Of a stretch of 64,000 nt of DNA, positions 7,924-16,714 are shown in pieces (position 1 is the stretch's first letter; each line of letters opens with the position of its first letter). The stretch spans positions 186,001 through 250,000 of the forward strand of contig NZ_JAQSDK010000037.1 of assembly GCF_029945885.1 (NCBI RefSeq), in the 5' to 3' direction. Source of the stretch: Brevundimonas sp. Lineage in GTDB: Bacteria; Pseudomonadota; Alphaproteobacteria; Caulobacterales; Caulobacteraceae. Made by a program: the position numbers and the translations under genes. The notes under the pieces were generated by a model, which ran no database searches, was not told where the DNA came from, and worked only from the letters and a program-made list of their open reading frames with translations.

Positions 7924-8312
7924 GAGTTGCCGACCCGGACGTCGGTTCCGGGCGGCAGGCCCATCTCCTCGAAGGTCCAGCGCACCTCAACCCCGCCGGG
8001 GACCGGCGCGTCACAGTCGTCCTCGCTGACGCGCCACAGGGTGATGGTGGCGGCACCGCGATACTGGCTGACCACGGGCATCAGATCGTCACGGGTGGTG
8101 CAGCCGTTGGACCCGACCCAGAACACCGCCTGACCCTGGCCGATGGCCGCGGCCTGGACCGACTCCTGGGTGCCGGGCACCGAGACGGCGGCCGGGCCGG
8201 GCCCGCCACCGGGCAGCATGGACTGGATACTGGCACAGCCGGTCAGCAGCGCGCCGGTCGCCGTCAGCGCCAGCAGCTTCCTGATCTCCCGCGCGCCCAT
8301 GCCCATCCTCAT
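7902..8312 (-). CDS. Lipoprotein, paralogue of the gene at 6143-6529
   Basis: A 136-residue predicted lipoprotein: positively charged start, a hydrophobic run LLALTATGALLTGC with an LTGC lipobox, then a proline/glycine linker. The C-terminal half repeats the pattern of the 6143-6529 protein: SNGCTT, an internal second cysteine (EDDCDAP) and GGVEVRWTFEEMGL. The start at 8312 is chosen because AAGGGA lies about eight bases upstream; the frame is open to 8333. It overlaps the end of the Old Yellow Enzyme gene tail to tail. Function unknown. Confidence 0.75.
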   Translation of the reverse strand: MRMGMGAREIRKLLALTATGALLTGCASIQSMLPGGGPGPAAVSVPGTQESVQAAAIGQGQAVFWVGSNGCTTRDDLMPVVSQYRGAATITLWRVSEDDCDAPVPGGVEVRWTFEEMGLPPGTDVRVGNSYERPPT

Positions 8313-8423
8313 TACAAGCTTCCCTTGCGTCATCGCTCAATTCGCGCCCGGGCGCATCCGTAAACTGACCGCCCCGCCGGATGATCCCCATATCCGGACC
8401 AGACGGAAACGACCGCAATGAGA

Positions 8424-8451
8424 AAAGGCCCCGGATCGCTCCGGGGCCTTT
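8424..8451 (-). terminator. Rho-independent terminator of rpsD
   Basis: A perfect 12-base stem, AAAGGCCCCGGA at 8424-8435 and TCCGGGGCCTTT at 8440-8451, closes on a TCGC tetraloop. On the minus strand it is followed by a short T-rich stretch. It lies 36 bases after the rpsD stop, so it should end that transcript. Confidence 0.85.
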
Positions 8452-8487
8452 GAAGTCTCTGCACGGCGGACCGCGCGGCAGCCGAAC

Positions 8488-9105
8488 TTACGAAGAGTAG
8501 TATTCGACGACCATGTTGGGTTCCATCTTGACCGGGAACGGCACGTCGGCCAGCTCCGGCACGCGCACGACGCGGGCCGAGAAGCCACGGTCGCCCAGCT
8601 CGATGTAATCCGGCACGTCCCGCTCCGACGACTGCTGGGCTTCAAGCACCAGCGCCATGTTGCGCGACTTTTCCTTGACCTCGACGACGTCGCCGATCTT
8701 CAGGCTGTAGGAGGCGATGTTGACCTTCTTGCCGTTGACCGTGACGTGACCGTGGTTGACGAACTGGCGCGCAGCCCACGGGGTCGGGACGAATTTGGCG
8801 CGATAGACGGTGGCGTCCAGACGGGCCTCCAGCAGACCGATCAGGGTCTCGGCGGTGTTACCCTTCCGGCGGGCGGCTTCGTCATAGGTCTTGCGGAACT
8901 GCTTCTCGGTCAGGTTGGCGTAGTAGCCTTTCAGCTTCTGCTTCGCCTTCAGCTGCAGACCGAAGTCCGAAACCTTCTGCTTGCGACGCTGGCCGTGCTG
9001 GCCGGGACCGTAGGCGCGCTTGTTGACCGGAGACTTGGCGCGACCCCACAGGTTTTCACCCATGGCACGGTCGATCTTGTATTTGGCGCTGTGGCGCTTG
9101 GACAT
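8488..9105 (-). CDS. rpsD: 30S ribosomal protein S4
   Basis: A 205-residue S4, the primary binder of the 5' domain of 16S rRNA in 30S assembly. It begins [13 protein letters not shown], and the S4 RNA-binding domain contains [11 protein letters not shown] and the basic strand [15 protein letters not shown]. The protein ends [10 protein letters not shown], the usual S4 tail. It is a solitary gene with its own terminator downstream, as is normal for alphaproteobacteria, where rpsD is outside the alpha operon. Confidence 0.98.
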   Translation of the reverse strand: MSKRHSAKYKIDRAMGENLWGRAKSPVNKRAYGPGQHGQRRKQKVSDFGLQLKAKQKLKGYYANLTEKQFRKTYDEAARRKGNTAETLIGLLEARLDATVYRAKFVPTPWAARQFVNHGHVTVNGKKVNIASYSLKIGDVVEVKEKSRNMALVLEAQQSSERDVPDYIELGDRGFSARVVRVPELADVPFPVKMEPNMVVEYYSS

Positions 9106-9265
9106 AGTGTTCTCATCAACATGATGCGGCCCGGCGCTTCCGAGATTGGAAGCACGATCTCAACGGCGGTCCACGCATCGTCCGTAGTCAATTCGCGCGC
9201 AGGACGGGGTCCGGCGCGGGAAAGCGGGGCTTATGCCGGTCCGGCCGCCCCGGGTCAAGCCGGAG

Positions 9266-10195
9266 TCAGGCTTCCGGCACCCAGATGAAGCCGTCGCCCT
9301 CGCGCTTGATGTGGCCCAGGCCCGGGAAGGGGAAGTGGACGGCATACAGACGCAGGTTCTGCGACGCCGCCCGCTGCAGCAGGGCCTGGCGGCTGGCGAT
9401 GGCGATCGTGGAGTCCCCGTCGAAGGCAATCGGCCATTCGGGACGCTGCACCGAAATCACCGAATGATGCATGGCGTCGCCGATATAGAGCAGCCGCTCG
9501 TCGCCGGAGGCGATCTCGAACCCGGTATGGCCCGCGGTGTGACCGGGGATGTCCACGGCCGTGATGTTCGGAGCCACGACCTCGCCCGGGGTGAAGGTCT
9601 TGACCCGGGGCGTGATGGCCCGGACCAGGGGCGCCATGGCCGGGTCCCCCTTCAGGGCCGTCCATTCCGCGGCGCTGATACGGATCGTGGCCGCGGGGAA
9701 GCGCAGCGCCCCGGCGACGTCGACCAGACCCCCGACATGGTCACCGTGGCCGTGCGAGATCAGGATGTCGGTGACCTGGCCCGGCTCGACCCCGGCCGAG
9801 GCCAGGGACTGCAGCAGCTTGCCTTCGGTGCCCATGGCCCCGCCCGCCCCGGTGTCGATCAGCACCGTATGGTCGCCGTCGCGCACCAGAAGCGGGTCGA
9901 TGAACAGATGGATCGGATCGGCCGGCAGGGCGGCGGCGGTCAGGACAGCCGACACATCTTCCGGCGTGTGTCCCATGCCGAAGGTCTGGTTGTCGTTGCG
10001 GACGTCCAGCTCTCCGTCCTTCAGCGCCACCGCCTCGAGGGCACCGATCCGGAAATTGTAAATGTCAGCGACGGCCGGGACGCTCGGCGCGGCGGTCGCG
10101 GCCGCATCGGACTTGCTGTCTCCGGCCGGCGAGCAACCGGCCAGAACGGCGGCGAGGATCAGGCTCGCGGTGGCGAGTTTGGCATTGAAGGTCAT
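9266..10195 (-). CDS. Lipoprotein metallo-beta-lactamase-fold hydrolase
   Basis: A 309-residue metallohydrolase with the MBL fold and an export signal. The N-terminus MTFNAKLATASLILAAVLAGC ends in a lipobox, so the mature protein should be lipid-anchored in the periplasm. The zinc-binding motif is SHGHGDHVGG, with GHTAGHTGF as the second histidine site and an aspartate in LYIGDAMHH. The domain resembles lactonase-type (AHL/quorum-quenching or SdsA-like) members, but the substrate is not predictable. The ATG at 10195 is preferred because it gives the signal peptide. Confidence 0.88.
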   Translation of the reverse strand: MTFNAKLATASLILAAVLAGCSPAGDSKSDAAATAAPSVPAVADIYNFRIGALEAVALKDGELDVRNDNQTFGMGHTPEDVSAVLTAAALPADPIHLFIDPLLVRDGDHTVLIDTGAGGAMGTEGKLLQSLASAGVEPGQVTDILISHGHGDHVGGLVDVAGALRFPAATIRISAAEWTALKGDPAMAPLVRAITPRVKTFTPGEVVAPNITAVDIPGHTAGHTGFEIASGDERLLYIGDAMHHSVISVQRPEWPIAFDGDSTIAIASRQALLQRAASQNLRLYAVHFPFPGLGHIKREGDGFIWVPEA

Positions 10196-10261
10196 GGGCG
10201 AAGTCCGACTGCGGGAGGATCTGCGGTGACGCTGAGATAGGGCGGTGCGCCGGGGGCACCA

Positions 10262-10293
10262 GACCGTCGGAAGGTGAAATTTTTCCGACGGTC
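10262..10293 (-). terminator. Hairpin after sodB, possible terminator
   Basis: GACCGTCGGAA at 10262-10272 pairs perfectly with TTCCGACGGTC at 10283-10293 around a ten-base loop. It lies just beyond the sodB stop codon on the minus strand and before the next gene's start. There is no clear T-run after the stem, so termination is only likely. Confidence 0.5.
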
Positions 10294-10306
10294 CGGCCAC
10301 GCGGGA

Positions 10307-10915
10307 TCAGGCGGCGGCGAAGCGCGCGTTGACCGTGTTCCAGTTCACCACGGTCCAGAAGGCCTTGAGGAATTCGGGCCGGCGGTTCTGGTATTTCAGA
10401 TAATAGGCGTGTTCCCAGACATCATTGACCAGCAGGGGCGTGCCCTTGTCCGGCGCGATGTCCATCAGCGAATTGTCCTGGTTCGGCGTGTTGATGATCT
10501 TCAGCTTGCCGTCCTGCACGATCAGCCAGGCCCAGCCCGAGCCGAACTGGGTCGCGCCGGCGCTTTCGAAGGCGGCCTTGAAGGCGTCCATGCCGCCCAG
10601 GTCGCGGTCGATGGCGGTGGCCAGCGCGGCCGACGGCGCGCCGGCCTCGGCGGTCGGGGCCATGCCGTCCCAGTAGAAATTGTGGTTCCAGTAGCCGCCG
10701 CCGTGGTTGCGGATGGCCTTGGGCAGGGTCGAGATGATGGCGAACAGTTCTTCCATCGTCTTGCCCTGGGCCCCGGGCTCGGCGTCCACGGCCTTGTTCA
10801 GGTTGTCGGTATAGGCCTGATGGTGTTTGTCGTGATGGATATGGAGGGTCTCCTTGTCGATCACGGGCTCCAGCGCGTCATAGGCATAGGGCAGCGGGGG
10901 CAGGGTGAAGGCCAT
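10307..10915 (-). CDS. sodB: Superoxide dismutase [Fe/Mn]
   Basis: A 202-residue Fe/Mn superoxide dismutase converting superoxide to oxygen and hydrogen peroxide. Metal ligands are visible: the histidine in LHIHHDKHH near residue 27, the histidine in GGGYWNHNFYW, and DVWEHAYYLKYQN supplying the aspartate and the last histidine. There is no signal peptide, so it acts in the cytoplasm. The start MAFTLPPLPYAYDAL at 10915 is typical of the family; the upstream extension to 10954 is not needed. Confidence 0.96.
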   Translation of the reverse strand: MAFTLPPLPYAYDALEPVIDKETLHIHHDKHHQAYTDNLNKAVDAEPGAQGKTMEELFAIISTLPKAIRNHGGGYWNHNFYWDGMAPTAEAGAPSAALATAIDRDLGGMDAFKAAFESAGATQFGSGWAWLIVQDGKLKIINTPNQDNSLMDIAPDKGTPLLVNDVWEHAYYLKYQNRRPEFLKAFWTVVNWNTVNARFAAA

Positions 10916-11026
10916 GAAAAGGCTCCTTGAAGATCCGGACGGGGGACGCCTCATCTAGGAAGGCCTCCGGCCAAACCCAAGGCGGGACGGGTAGATTCGT
11001 TCCGGAATTGCCCCGGCCGGACCGGT

Positions 11027-11266
11027 TCAGGCCTGCGGCAGATTGGCCTTCAGACAGGCGCGCACCTGACGGCGCAGCTCGCCCGGCGACGAGGCCATGT
11101 CGATGCCCTCGGCCTCCAGCACCGCCTTGACCGCCGCGTCCAGCCCGTTGGGCAGGGCGGCGATGACCTTCACCTCGGCCCTGGGATGCAGGCACAGGCC
11201 CAGCTCCACGCACAGGGCCGAGAACATCGGGGTGTAGTCGGGGGCCGCTTCGGGGGTGGTGGTCAT
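11027..11266 (-). CDS. Small cytoplasmic protein downstream of fghA, unknown function
   Basis: A 79-residue protein not assigned to a family. It has no signal or membrane segment and is rich in alanine and leucine, probably helical. Two close cysteines sit in ALCVELGLCLHPRAEV. Its start codon overlaps the stop of fghA (ATGA at 11266), so it is translationally coupled and probably belongs to the formaldehyde-detoxification transcript. Coupling and good coding composition are the main reasons to accept it. Confidence 0.65.
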   Translation of the reverse strand: MTTTPEAAPDYTPMFSALCVELGLCLHPRAEVKVIAALPNGLDAAVKAVLEAEGIDMASSPGELRRQVRACLKANLPQA

Positions 11267-12105
11267 CAGCGGGCGGCCTCCAGCCGCCGGGCGTGAAACG
11301 CCACATGGTCGGCGATGAAGCTGGCCATGAAGAAATAGGAATGGTCGTAGCCGGGCTGCATCCGCAGGGTCAGGGTCTGGCCGACCGCGTCTGCCGCCGC
11401 CTGTAGCAGCTCCGGCTGCAATTGCTCGACCAGAAACGGATCGGCGTCGCCCTGGTCGATCAGGATGTCGTCAAAACAGCCCTCGCCCACCCCGGCCTCG
11501 ATCAGGCGCGCCGCGTCATGGGCGTCCCACACGGTCCGGTCCGGACCCAGATAGGCGGTGAAGGCCTTTTCGCCCCACGGGCACCGCGTCGGCGAGGCGA
11601 TCGGCGCGAAGGCCGACACCGACCGGAACAGGTGCGGATGCCGCAGCGCCAGGGTCAGGGCCCCGTGCCCGCCCATCGAATGGCCGCTGATCCCGCGCAC
11701 CTTCGTGGTCGGGAACGCCGCGTCGATCAGCCCGATCAACTCGCCGGTGACATAGGATTCCATGCGGAAATGCTCCGCCCACGGCGTCTCGGTCGCGTCG
11801 ACATAGAAGCCGGCCCCCTGCCCCAGGTCATAGGCCGGGTCGTCGGCCACCCCCTCACCGCGCGGCGAGGTATCGGGGGCGACGATGATCAGACCGTGCT
11901 CGGCCGCCGCGCGATAGGCCCCGGCCTTGGTGGTGAAATTGTCCTCGGTGCAGGTCAGGCCCGACAGCCAGATCAGCACTGGAAACGGCCCCGCCCCCGG
12001 CGGCACGAACACCGACAGGGTCATGGCCGTGCCGGTCACGGCGCTGTCGTGCGTCAGATAGCGCAGAGTGCCGCCATGGACGATGTGGGTCTTGGTAGTT
12101 TGCAT
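11266..12105 (-). CDS. fghA: S-formylglutathione hydrolase
   Basis: A 279-residue serine hydrolase that converts S-formylglutathione to formate and glutathione, the second step of glutathione-dependent formaldehyde oxidation. The nucleophile elbow is GHSMGGHGAL, with WLSGLTCTEDNF before it and HSYFFMASFIADH giving the catalytic histidine near the C-terminus; these are hallmarks of the esterase D family. The gene for the first step (adhC) lies upstream on the same strand, separated by a VOC protein gene and a hairpin repeat. Confidence 0.96.
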   Translation of the reverse strand: MQTTKTHIVHGGTLRYLTHDSAVTGTAMTLSVFVPPGAGPFPVLIWLSGLTCTEDNFTTKAGAYRAAAEHGLIIVAPDTSPRGEGVADDPAYDLGQGAGFYVDATETPWAEHFRMESYVTGELIGLIDAAFPTTKVRGISGHSMGGHGALTLALRHPHLFRSVSAFAPIASPTRCPWGEKAFTAYLGPDRTVWDAHDAARLIEAGVGEGCFDDILIDQGDADPFLVEQLQPELLQAAADAVGQTLTLRMQPGYDHSYFFMASFIADHVAFHARRLEAAR

Positions 12106-12117
12106 CGATCGATCCTT

Positions 12118-12242
12118 GTCCCCTCTCCCGGCGGGAGAGGGGGGGGCCCGCCGCGCAGCGGTGGGAGGGTGAGGGCTTACGATGGGACCGGGGTCGCACC
12201 GTACCCCCTCACCCCTGCCCCTCTCCCCATGGGAGAGGGGTT
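12118..12242. repeat. Double-hairpin intergenic repeat, copy 1
   Basis: Two hairpins share the same ten-base stem: CCCCTCTCCC at 12120-12129 with GGGAGAGGGG at 12133-12142, and CCCCTCTCCC at 12218-12227 with GGGAGAGGGG at 12231-12240. Between them is CGCGCAGCGGTGGGAGGG. The same layout with changed stems occurs at 28813-28910, indicating a dispersed repeat family. It fills the gap between the VOC gene and fghA. Confidence 0.8.
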
Positions 12243-12249
12243 TTACAGG

Positions 12250-12633
12250 TCACCCCACCCGGTGCAGGGCGCAGATCTTGTTGCCGGACGGGTCGCGCAG
12301 ATAGGCGAGGTTCAGGGTGCCGAACGGGCCCACGCGCGGGCCGGGCGGGTCCTCAATGGCCGTGCCGCCGGCGGCGATCCCGGCGGCCTGGAAGGCGGCG
12401 ACCGCCTCAAGGTCCGCGGCGGCGAAGCCGATGGTGCCGCCATTGGCGTGGCAGGCGGGTTCCCCGTCGATCGGCTTGCCGACGGCAAAGGCCCCGCGCG
12501 GCGTCCGCCACCAGTAGCGGCCCTTCGGGTCCGGGCCACTGGCCGGGTCGATGCCCAGCGCGCCGAGCGCCGCATCATAGAATTGGCGCGACGCCTCGAT
12601 GTCATTCGCGCCGACGGTCACGTGGGTGAACAT
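12250..12633 (-). CDS. VOC (glyoxalase/bleomycin-resistance superfamily) protein
   Basis: A 127-residue single-unit VOC protein. It opens MFTHVTVGANDIEASRQFYD, the standard first beta-alpha unit with a metal-ligand histidine, and closes PFGTLNLAYLRDPSGNKICALH, where the family usually has DPDGN. It sits between adhC and fghA on one strand. That position suggests a role with glutathione adducts or aldehydes, but the function is inferred from neighbours only. Confidence 0.87.
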   Translation of the reverse strand: MFTHVTVGANDIEASRQFYDAALGALGIDPASGPDPKGRYWWRTPRGAFAVGKPIDGEPACHANGGTIGFAAADLEAVAAFQAAGIAAGGTAIEDPPGPRVGPFGTLNLAYLRDPSGNKICALHRVG

Positions 12634-12694
12634 GGCTTTCCTTCCCTCTGTTTCAGGGTAGTTTTTTTAAACAACGAACTCGACAAGGCAAGCC

Positions 12695-13801
12695 TCAGAA
12701 CACCACCACGCTGCGGATGCTCTCGCCCGCATGCATCAGGTCGAAGGCCTTGTTGATGTCTTCCAGCGGCATCGTGTGGGTGATCATCGGATCGATCTCG
12801 ATCTTGCCGTCCATATACCAGTCGACGATCTTCGGCGTATCCGTCCGCCCGCGCGCGCCGCCGAAGGCCGAGCCGCGCCAGACGCGGCCGGTCACCAGCT
12901 GGAACGGGCGGGTCGAAATCTCCTTGCCGGCCTCGGCCACGCCGATGACGATGCTCTCGCCCCAGCCGCGGTGGCAGGCCTCCAGCGCCTGGCGCATCAC
13001 CGTGGTGTTGCCGGTGCAGTCGAAGGTGTAGTCGGCCCCGCCGCCGGTCAGCTCGACCAGATGGGCGACCACGTCGCTGACCTCTTTCGGATTGACGAAA
13101 TGGGTCATGCCGAATTTGCGGCCCCACGCCTCCTTGTCCGGATTGACGTCGACGCCGATGATCATGTCGGCCCCGACCATCTTCAGCCCCTGCAGCACAT
13201 TCAGGCCGATCCCACCCAGACCGAACACCACGCAGTTGGCCCCCGGCTCCACCTTCGCCGTATTGACCACCGCGCCCACGCCCGTGGTCACGCCGCAGCC
13301 GACGTAGCAGGCCTTGTCGAACGGCGCGTCCTTGCGGATCTTCGCCACCGCGATCTCGGGCAGGACGGTGAAGTTCGAGAAGGTCGAACAGCCCATATAG
13401 TGGTGGATCGCCTGGCCCTTGTAGCTGAACCGGCTGGTGCCGTCGGGCATCAGCCCCTTGCCCTGCGTGCCGCGGATGGCAGTGCAGAGGTTGGTCTTGC
13501 GGCTGAGGCAGGACTTACACTGGCGGCATTCCGGCGTGTACAGCGGGATCACATGATCGCCGACCTCGACCGAGGTCACACCCGGTCCGACCTCGACCAC
13601 CACCCCCGCGCCCTCGTGACCGAGGATGCTCGGGAAGATCCCCTCCGAGTCCAGCCCGTCCAGCGTATAGGCGTCGGTGTGGCAGATGCCGGTGGCCATG
13701 ATCTGGACCAGCACCTCCCCGGCGCGCGGCCCCTCCAGATCGACCTCGACAATTTCCAGCGGACGTTTGGCCTCGAAGGCGACGGCGGCGCGGGTTTTCA
13801 T
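12695..13801 (-). CDS. adhC: S-(hydroxymethyl)glutathione dehydrogenase / class III alcohol dehydrogenase
   Basis: A 368-residue zinc alcohol dehydrogenase oxidising S-hydroxymethylglutathione to S-formylglutathione with NAD; the class also reduces S-nitrosoglutathione. Catalytic zinc ligands are in [12 protein letters not shown] and GHEGAG. The structural zinc cysteines are in [15 protein letters not shown], and the dinucleotide loop is [12 protein letters not shown]. It is the first gene of a leftward run with a VOC protein and fghA, making a complete formaldehyde-to-formate route. Confidence 0.96.
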   Translation of the reverse strand: MKTRAAVAFEAKRPLEIVEVDLEGPRAGEVLVQIMATGICHTDAYTLDGLDSEGIFPSILGHEGAGVVVEVGPGVTSVEVGDHVIPLYTPECRQCKSCLSRKTNLCTAIRGTQGKGLMPDGTSRFSYKGQAIHHYMGCSTFSNFTVLPEIAVAKIRKDAPFDKACYVGCGVTTGVGAVVNTAKVEPGANCVVFGLGGIGLNVLQGLKMVGADMIIGVDVNPDKEAWGRKFGMTHFVNPKEVSDVVAHLVELTGGGADYTFDCTGNTTVMRQALEACHRGWGESIVIGVAEAGKEISTRPFQLVTGRVWRGSAFGGARGRTDTPKIVDWYMDGKIEIDPMITHTMPLEDINKAFDLMHAGESIRSVVVF

Positions 13802-13861
13802 GGGCGGGCTCCTCTGGCGTTCCCGCTCTTCTAGGCCAGACCCGGGATGCTATGAAACCGC

Positions 13862-14578
13862 ATGGGTCACAGAAATCTCGTCATCCTGACCGGCGCGGGC
13901 ATCTCGGCCGAGTCCGGCGTGCCGACCTTCCGCGCCGACGACGGCCTGTGGATGGGGCACCGGATCGCGGACGTGGCCACGCCCGAGGGGTTCGCCCGCG
14001 ACCCGGCCCGGGTCCAGGCCTTCTACAACGACCGCCGCCGCCAGTTGCCGACCGTGCACCCGAACGCCGCCCATCAGGCCCTGGCCGATCTGGCCGCGCG
14101 CTGGGACGGCGCGATCCTGCTGGTCACCCAGAATGTCGACGACCTGCATGACCGGGCCCATGCCGCGATCCCGCCCCGGCCGGGGTTCGGTCTGATCCAT
14201 ATGCACGGCGAACTGCTGAAGGCGGCCTGTACCGTTACCGGCCGGGTCTGCGACTGGCCCGGCGATCTGGCCGCCGACGAGCCGTCACCGCATCACCCCC
14301 AGGGTCGGTTGCGCCCGCACATCGTCTGGTTCGGCGAAATGCCGCTGCAGATGGACCGGATCGAGACGGCCCTGGACCGCTGCGACCTGTTCGTCTCGAT
14401 CGGGACCTCGGGCGCGGTGTTTCCGGCGGCGGGCTTTGTGCAGTTGGCGCGTCAGGCCGGCGCTCGGACGGTGGAGCTCAACCTTGAACCGACCCAGGGC
14501 GCGCGCCTGTTCGACGAGGGACACTATGGGCCCGCGACCGAGGTGGTGCCGGCCTTCGTGCAATCTCTGACCCGCTAG
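13862..14578 (+). CDS. cobB: NAD-dependent protein deacylase (sirtuin)
   Basis: A 238-residue class III sirtuin that removes acyl groups from lysines using NAD. Motifs are [25 protein letters not shown] and the catalytic histidine in [15 protein letters not shown] has the Tyr-x-x-x-Arg residues associated with desuccinylase and demalonylase activity. Only one cysteine pair (CTVTGRVC) is present. The second zinc pair, normally just before [12 protein letters not shown], is replaced by SPHHPQ, so zinc binding may be altered. Confidence 0.93.
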   Translation: MGHRNLVILTGAGISAESGVPTFRADDGLWMGHRIADVATPEGFARDPARVQAFYNDRRRQLPTVHPNAAHQALADLAARWDGAILLVTQNVDDLHDRAHAAIPPRPGFGLIHMHGELLKAACTVTGRVCDWPGDLAADEPSPHHPQGRLRPHIVWFGEMPLQMDRIETALDRCDLFVSIGTSGAVFPAAGFVQLARQAGARTVELNLEPTQGARLFDEGHYGPATEVVPAFVQSLTR

Positions 14579-14590
14579 TTCCAATATCCC

Positions 14591-14716
14591 GTTCATCCCC
14601 GCGAAGGCGGGGACCCAGTCCTTACGCGAGGCACACTGCGAGGGATGAGCGTCTGCGTGAAACCGGCAACGCCGGATCGCCCAAAACACTGGGTCCCCGC
14701 CTTCGCGGGGATGAAC
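14591..14716. repeat. Perfect 29-bp inverted repeat around a 68-bp core
   Basis: Positions 14591-14619 are the exact reverse complement of 14688-14716. Each arm itself contains a small hairpin, CCCCGCGAAGGCGGGG or its complement. The element fills the gap between the convergent cobB and trmJ genes. It may act as a bidirectional terminator or be a small non-autonomous mobile repeat; no coding sequence lies inside. Confidence 0.85.
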
Positions 14717-14720
14717 AGAT

Positions 14721-15494
14721 TTAGGGGGTCTCCGCCTTCTTCGCCGCCAGCTTGGCCAGCACCCGGCCGCGGCCCTTCGACAGGGCGGTGATCACGCCGC
14801 GGAAGGTCGCCGCCTCCTGATCCGTAAAGCTGGCACGACCCAGCATGACGCGCAGGTTCTGCACCATCGACGGCCGTTTCTCCGGCGGGTGGAAGAAGCC
14901 GCCGGCGTCCAGCTCCCGCTCCAGATGTTCGTACATCCCCAGCAGGGTTTCGCCGGTGGCCGGGGGCTCGCCCTCGCGGAAGCGCGGCGGCGGGGCATCG
15001 AGGATCAGGGTGCGCCACTCATAGGCATTGATGGCCACGGCCTGGGCCAGATTCAGACTCTGGTGGCGCGGATCGATCGGGATGGTGACAATGCCCTGGC
15101 ACAGGGCGATGTCGCTGGTCTCCAGCCCGGCCCGCTCGCCGCCGAACAACAGGCCGATGCCCAGGCCCGAGGCGCGGTCGTCGTACAGCACCCGGGCCGT
15201 CTCGCGCGGGGTGCGCACCGGCTGGCGGGTGCCGCGCGACCGGGCCGTGGCGGCATAGACGGTATTCAGGTCGGCCACGGCCCCGGCCACGCTGTCGAAG
15301 ACCTTGATGCCGTCCAGCACCCAGTCGGCCCCCGAGGCCATGGCCCAGGCCCGTTCCTGCGGCCAGCCGTCACGCGGCTGGACCAGACGCAGGTCGGTCA
15401 GGCCGAAATTGGCCATAACCCGCGCCACCGCGCCGATGTTCTCGGCCATCTGCGACTTGTCGAGGATGACGACGGGGGGAAGGGGATCGGACAT
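14721..15494 (-). CDS. trmJ: TrmJ-type tRNA 2'-O-methyltransferase (SPOUT family)
   Basis: A 257-residue SPOUT methyltransferase predicted to methylate the 2'-hydroxyl of residue 32 in tRNA using S-adenosylmethionine. Characteristic segments are ILDKSQMAENIGAVARVMANFGL at the start, LLFGGERAGLETSDI, and the knot-forming IPIDPRHQSLNLAQAVAINAYEW. The C-terminal extension is helical. It is convergent with cobB. The TrmJ assignment over other SpoU members rests on the N-terminal half and length. Confidence 0.87.
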   Translation of the reverse strand: MSDPLPPVVILDKSQMAENIGAVARVMANFGLTDLRLVQPRDGWPQERAWAMASGADWVLDGIKVFDSVAGAVADLNTVYAATARSRGTRQPVRTPRETARVLYDDRASGLGIGLLFGGERAGLETSDIALCQGIVTIPIDPRHQSLNLAQAVAINAYEWRTLILDAPPPRFREGEPPATGETLLGMYEHLERELDAGGFFHPPEKRPSMVQNLRVMLGRASFTDQEAATFRGVITALSKGRGRVLAKLAAKKAETP

Positions 15495-15554
15495 GGGGCC
15501 TGACTAGCCCTTCGCCCATTTCGGGGGAAGGGTCGGCAAACCTGCGCCGCCGGA

Positions 15555-16583
15555 TCAGTCCTCGCCGATCATCGACAGCCACGGATCGGCCGTGCCGGCC
15601 TCGACCTCGGCCACCTTGACCGTGGGCCAGCCGATCGAGTCATCGGCGGCGTCGCGCCAGGCCAGGACGGTCAGGTCACGCAGCTCGGCCGCGCCCGCCG
15701 CCAGCCGCGCGGTGGCGAAGGCCCCGCCGCGCGCGTCGCTGTCGACGAAGGCCCCGGCCTTCTCCAGCCGGTAGAAGGGGATGACCTCGGCCAGCGAGGT
15801 TTTCAGATAGGCGGGCACGCGCTGACGCAGGTCGGCATCGTCCAGTCGCGGCGCGGCCATGGCCGCCTCGACCGCGTCGAAGCGCACGGTGCGACGCACG
15901 AAGGCCCCCTCGAAGGTGCCGTGGGTCTGGCGCGAGTCGGTGAAGCCCTCGGGGTTCGGATAGCGGCCCCAGCCATTGTAGTGGATCGAGGTGTGCAGCG
16001 GCTGCGCCCCGTCGCCGACATAGTGGGACAGATAGCCCAGATCGCGCAGGATCAGCGCTTCGCGCCGCAGCCGGTCGGCCCGGTACCAGGCGCGCCGGGC
16101 CGGATCCTGTTCACGGGCCTCGGCCGCGTTCAGCACCCGCCAGGTGGCGAAGTCGCGCACCAGCTGCTGATAGCCGTCCCAGATGGCATAGGGCAGATAG
16201 CCCGCGTCATTGACGTCATGACCGGCGGCGATCAGGACCGCGTCATATTCGGATTTCAGGACCGGCAGGGCATCGATCGACGGCCCGCGTCCGTCCATCA
16301 CATGGCCGGCCTCATCCATGTCGACGAAATGGGCGGTGTCGCGTTCGCGGTCATGGGGCTGGCCGCCGCCCTTGGTGCGGTCCGGCTCGCGCGACAGCTC
16401 GCCGACCTCGGCCACGGCCCCGGGCGTGCGCAGGAAGGCGGGCAGTTCGGCCGGCAGGGCGCGCACGGCGGCCATACCGACCATCCGGTGGCCGCTGCTG
16501 CCCCAGGCCGAAACCATGGCGGGCGTCGCCACGATGGCGGCGCCCAGGGTCAGGGCGGACAGGGCGAGGGCAATACGCTTCAT
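15555..16583 (-). CDS. Secreted S1/P1-type nuclease
   Basis: A 342-residue zinc-dependent phosphodiesterase/nuclease of the phospholipase C/P1 nuclease fold. The signal peptide runs from MKRIALALSALTLGAAI to about residue 26. The mature enzyme then begins WGSSGHRMVG, where the N-terminal tryptophan and histidine bind zinc. Other ligands are seen in HFVDMD and LGYLSHYVGDGAQPLHTS. It probably scavenges phosphate or nucleosides from extracellular nucleic acids in the periplasm. It is divergent from the M28 peptidase gene. Confidence 0.9.
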   Translation of the reverse strand: MKRIALALSALTLGAAIVATPAMVSAWGSSGHRMVGMAAVRALPAELPAFLRTPGAVAEVGELSREPDRTKGGGQPHDRERDTAHFVDMDEAGHVMDGRGPSIDALPVLKSEYDAVLIAAGHDVNDAGYLPYAIWDGYQQLVRDFATWRVLNAAEAREQDPARRAWYRADRLRREALILRDLGYLSHYVGDGAQPLHTSIHYNGWGRYPNPEGFTDSRQTHGTFEGAFVRRTVRFDAVEAAMAAPRLDDADLRQRVPAYLKTSLAEVIPFYRLEKAGAFVDSDARGGAFATARLAAGAAELRDLTVLAWRDAADDSIGWPTVKVAEVEAGTADPWLSMIGED

Positions 16584-16714
16584 CGGAAGGCTCCGGTCAG
16601 GACGACTGCGGTCGGGGTAAATCCGCGCCGCCGTCCCGTCCAGCGGATTGTTGTCGCAGCTTGACGTCGGGCGGTCACGCGGGCGAGGGATCGGCGGACA
16701 TCCCGGAGATTGCC

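Noticed and set aside
14591..14716. Insertion-sequence ends
   Set aside because: The 68-base interior cannot encode a transposase and no target duplication was evident.
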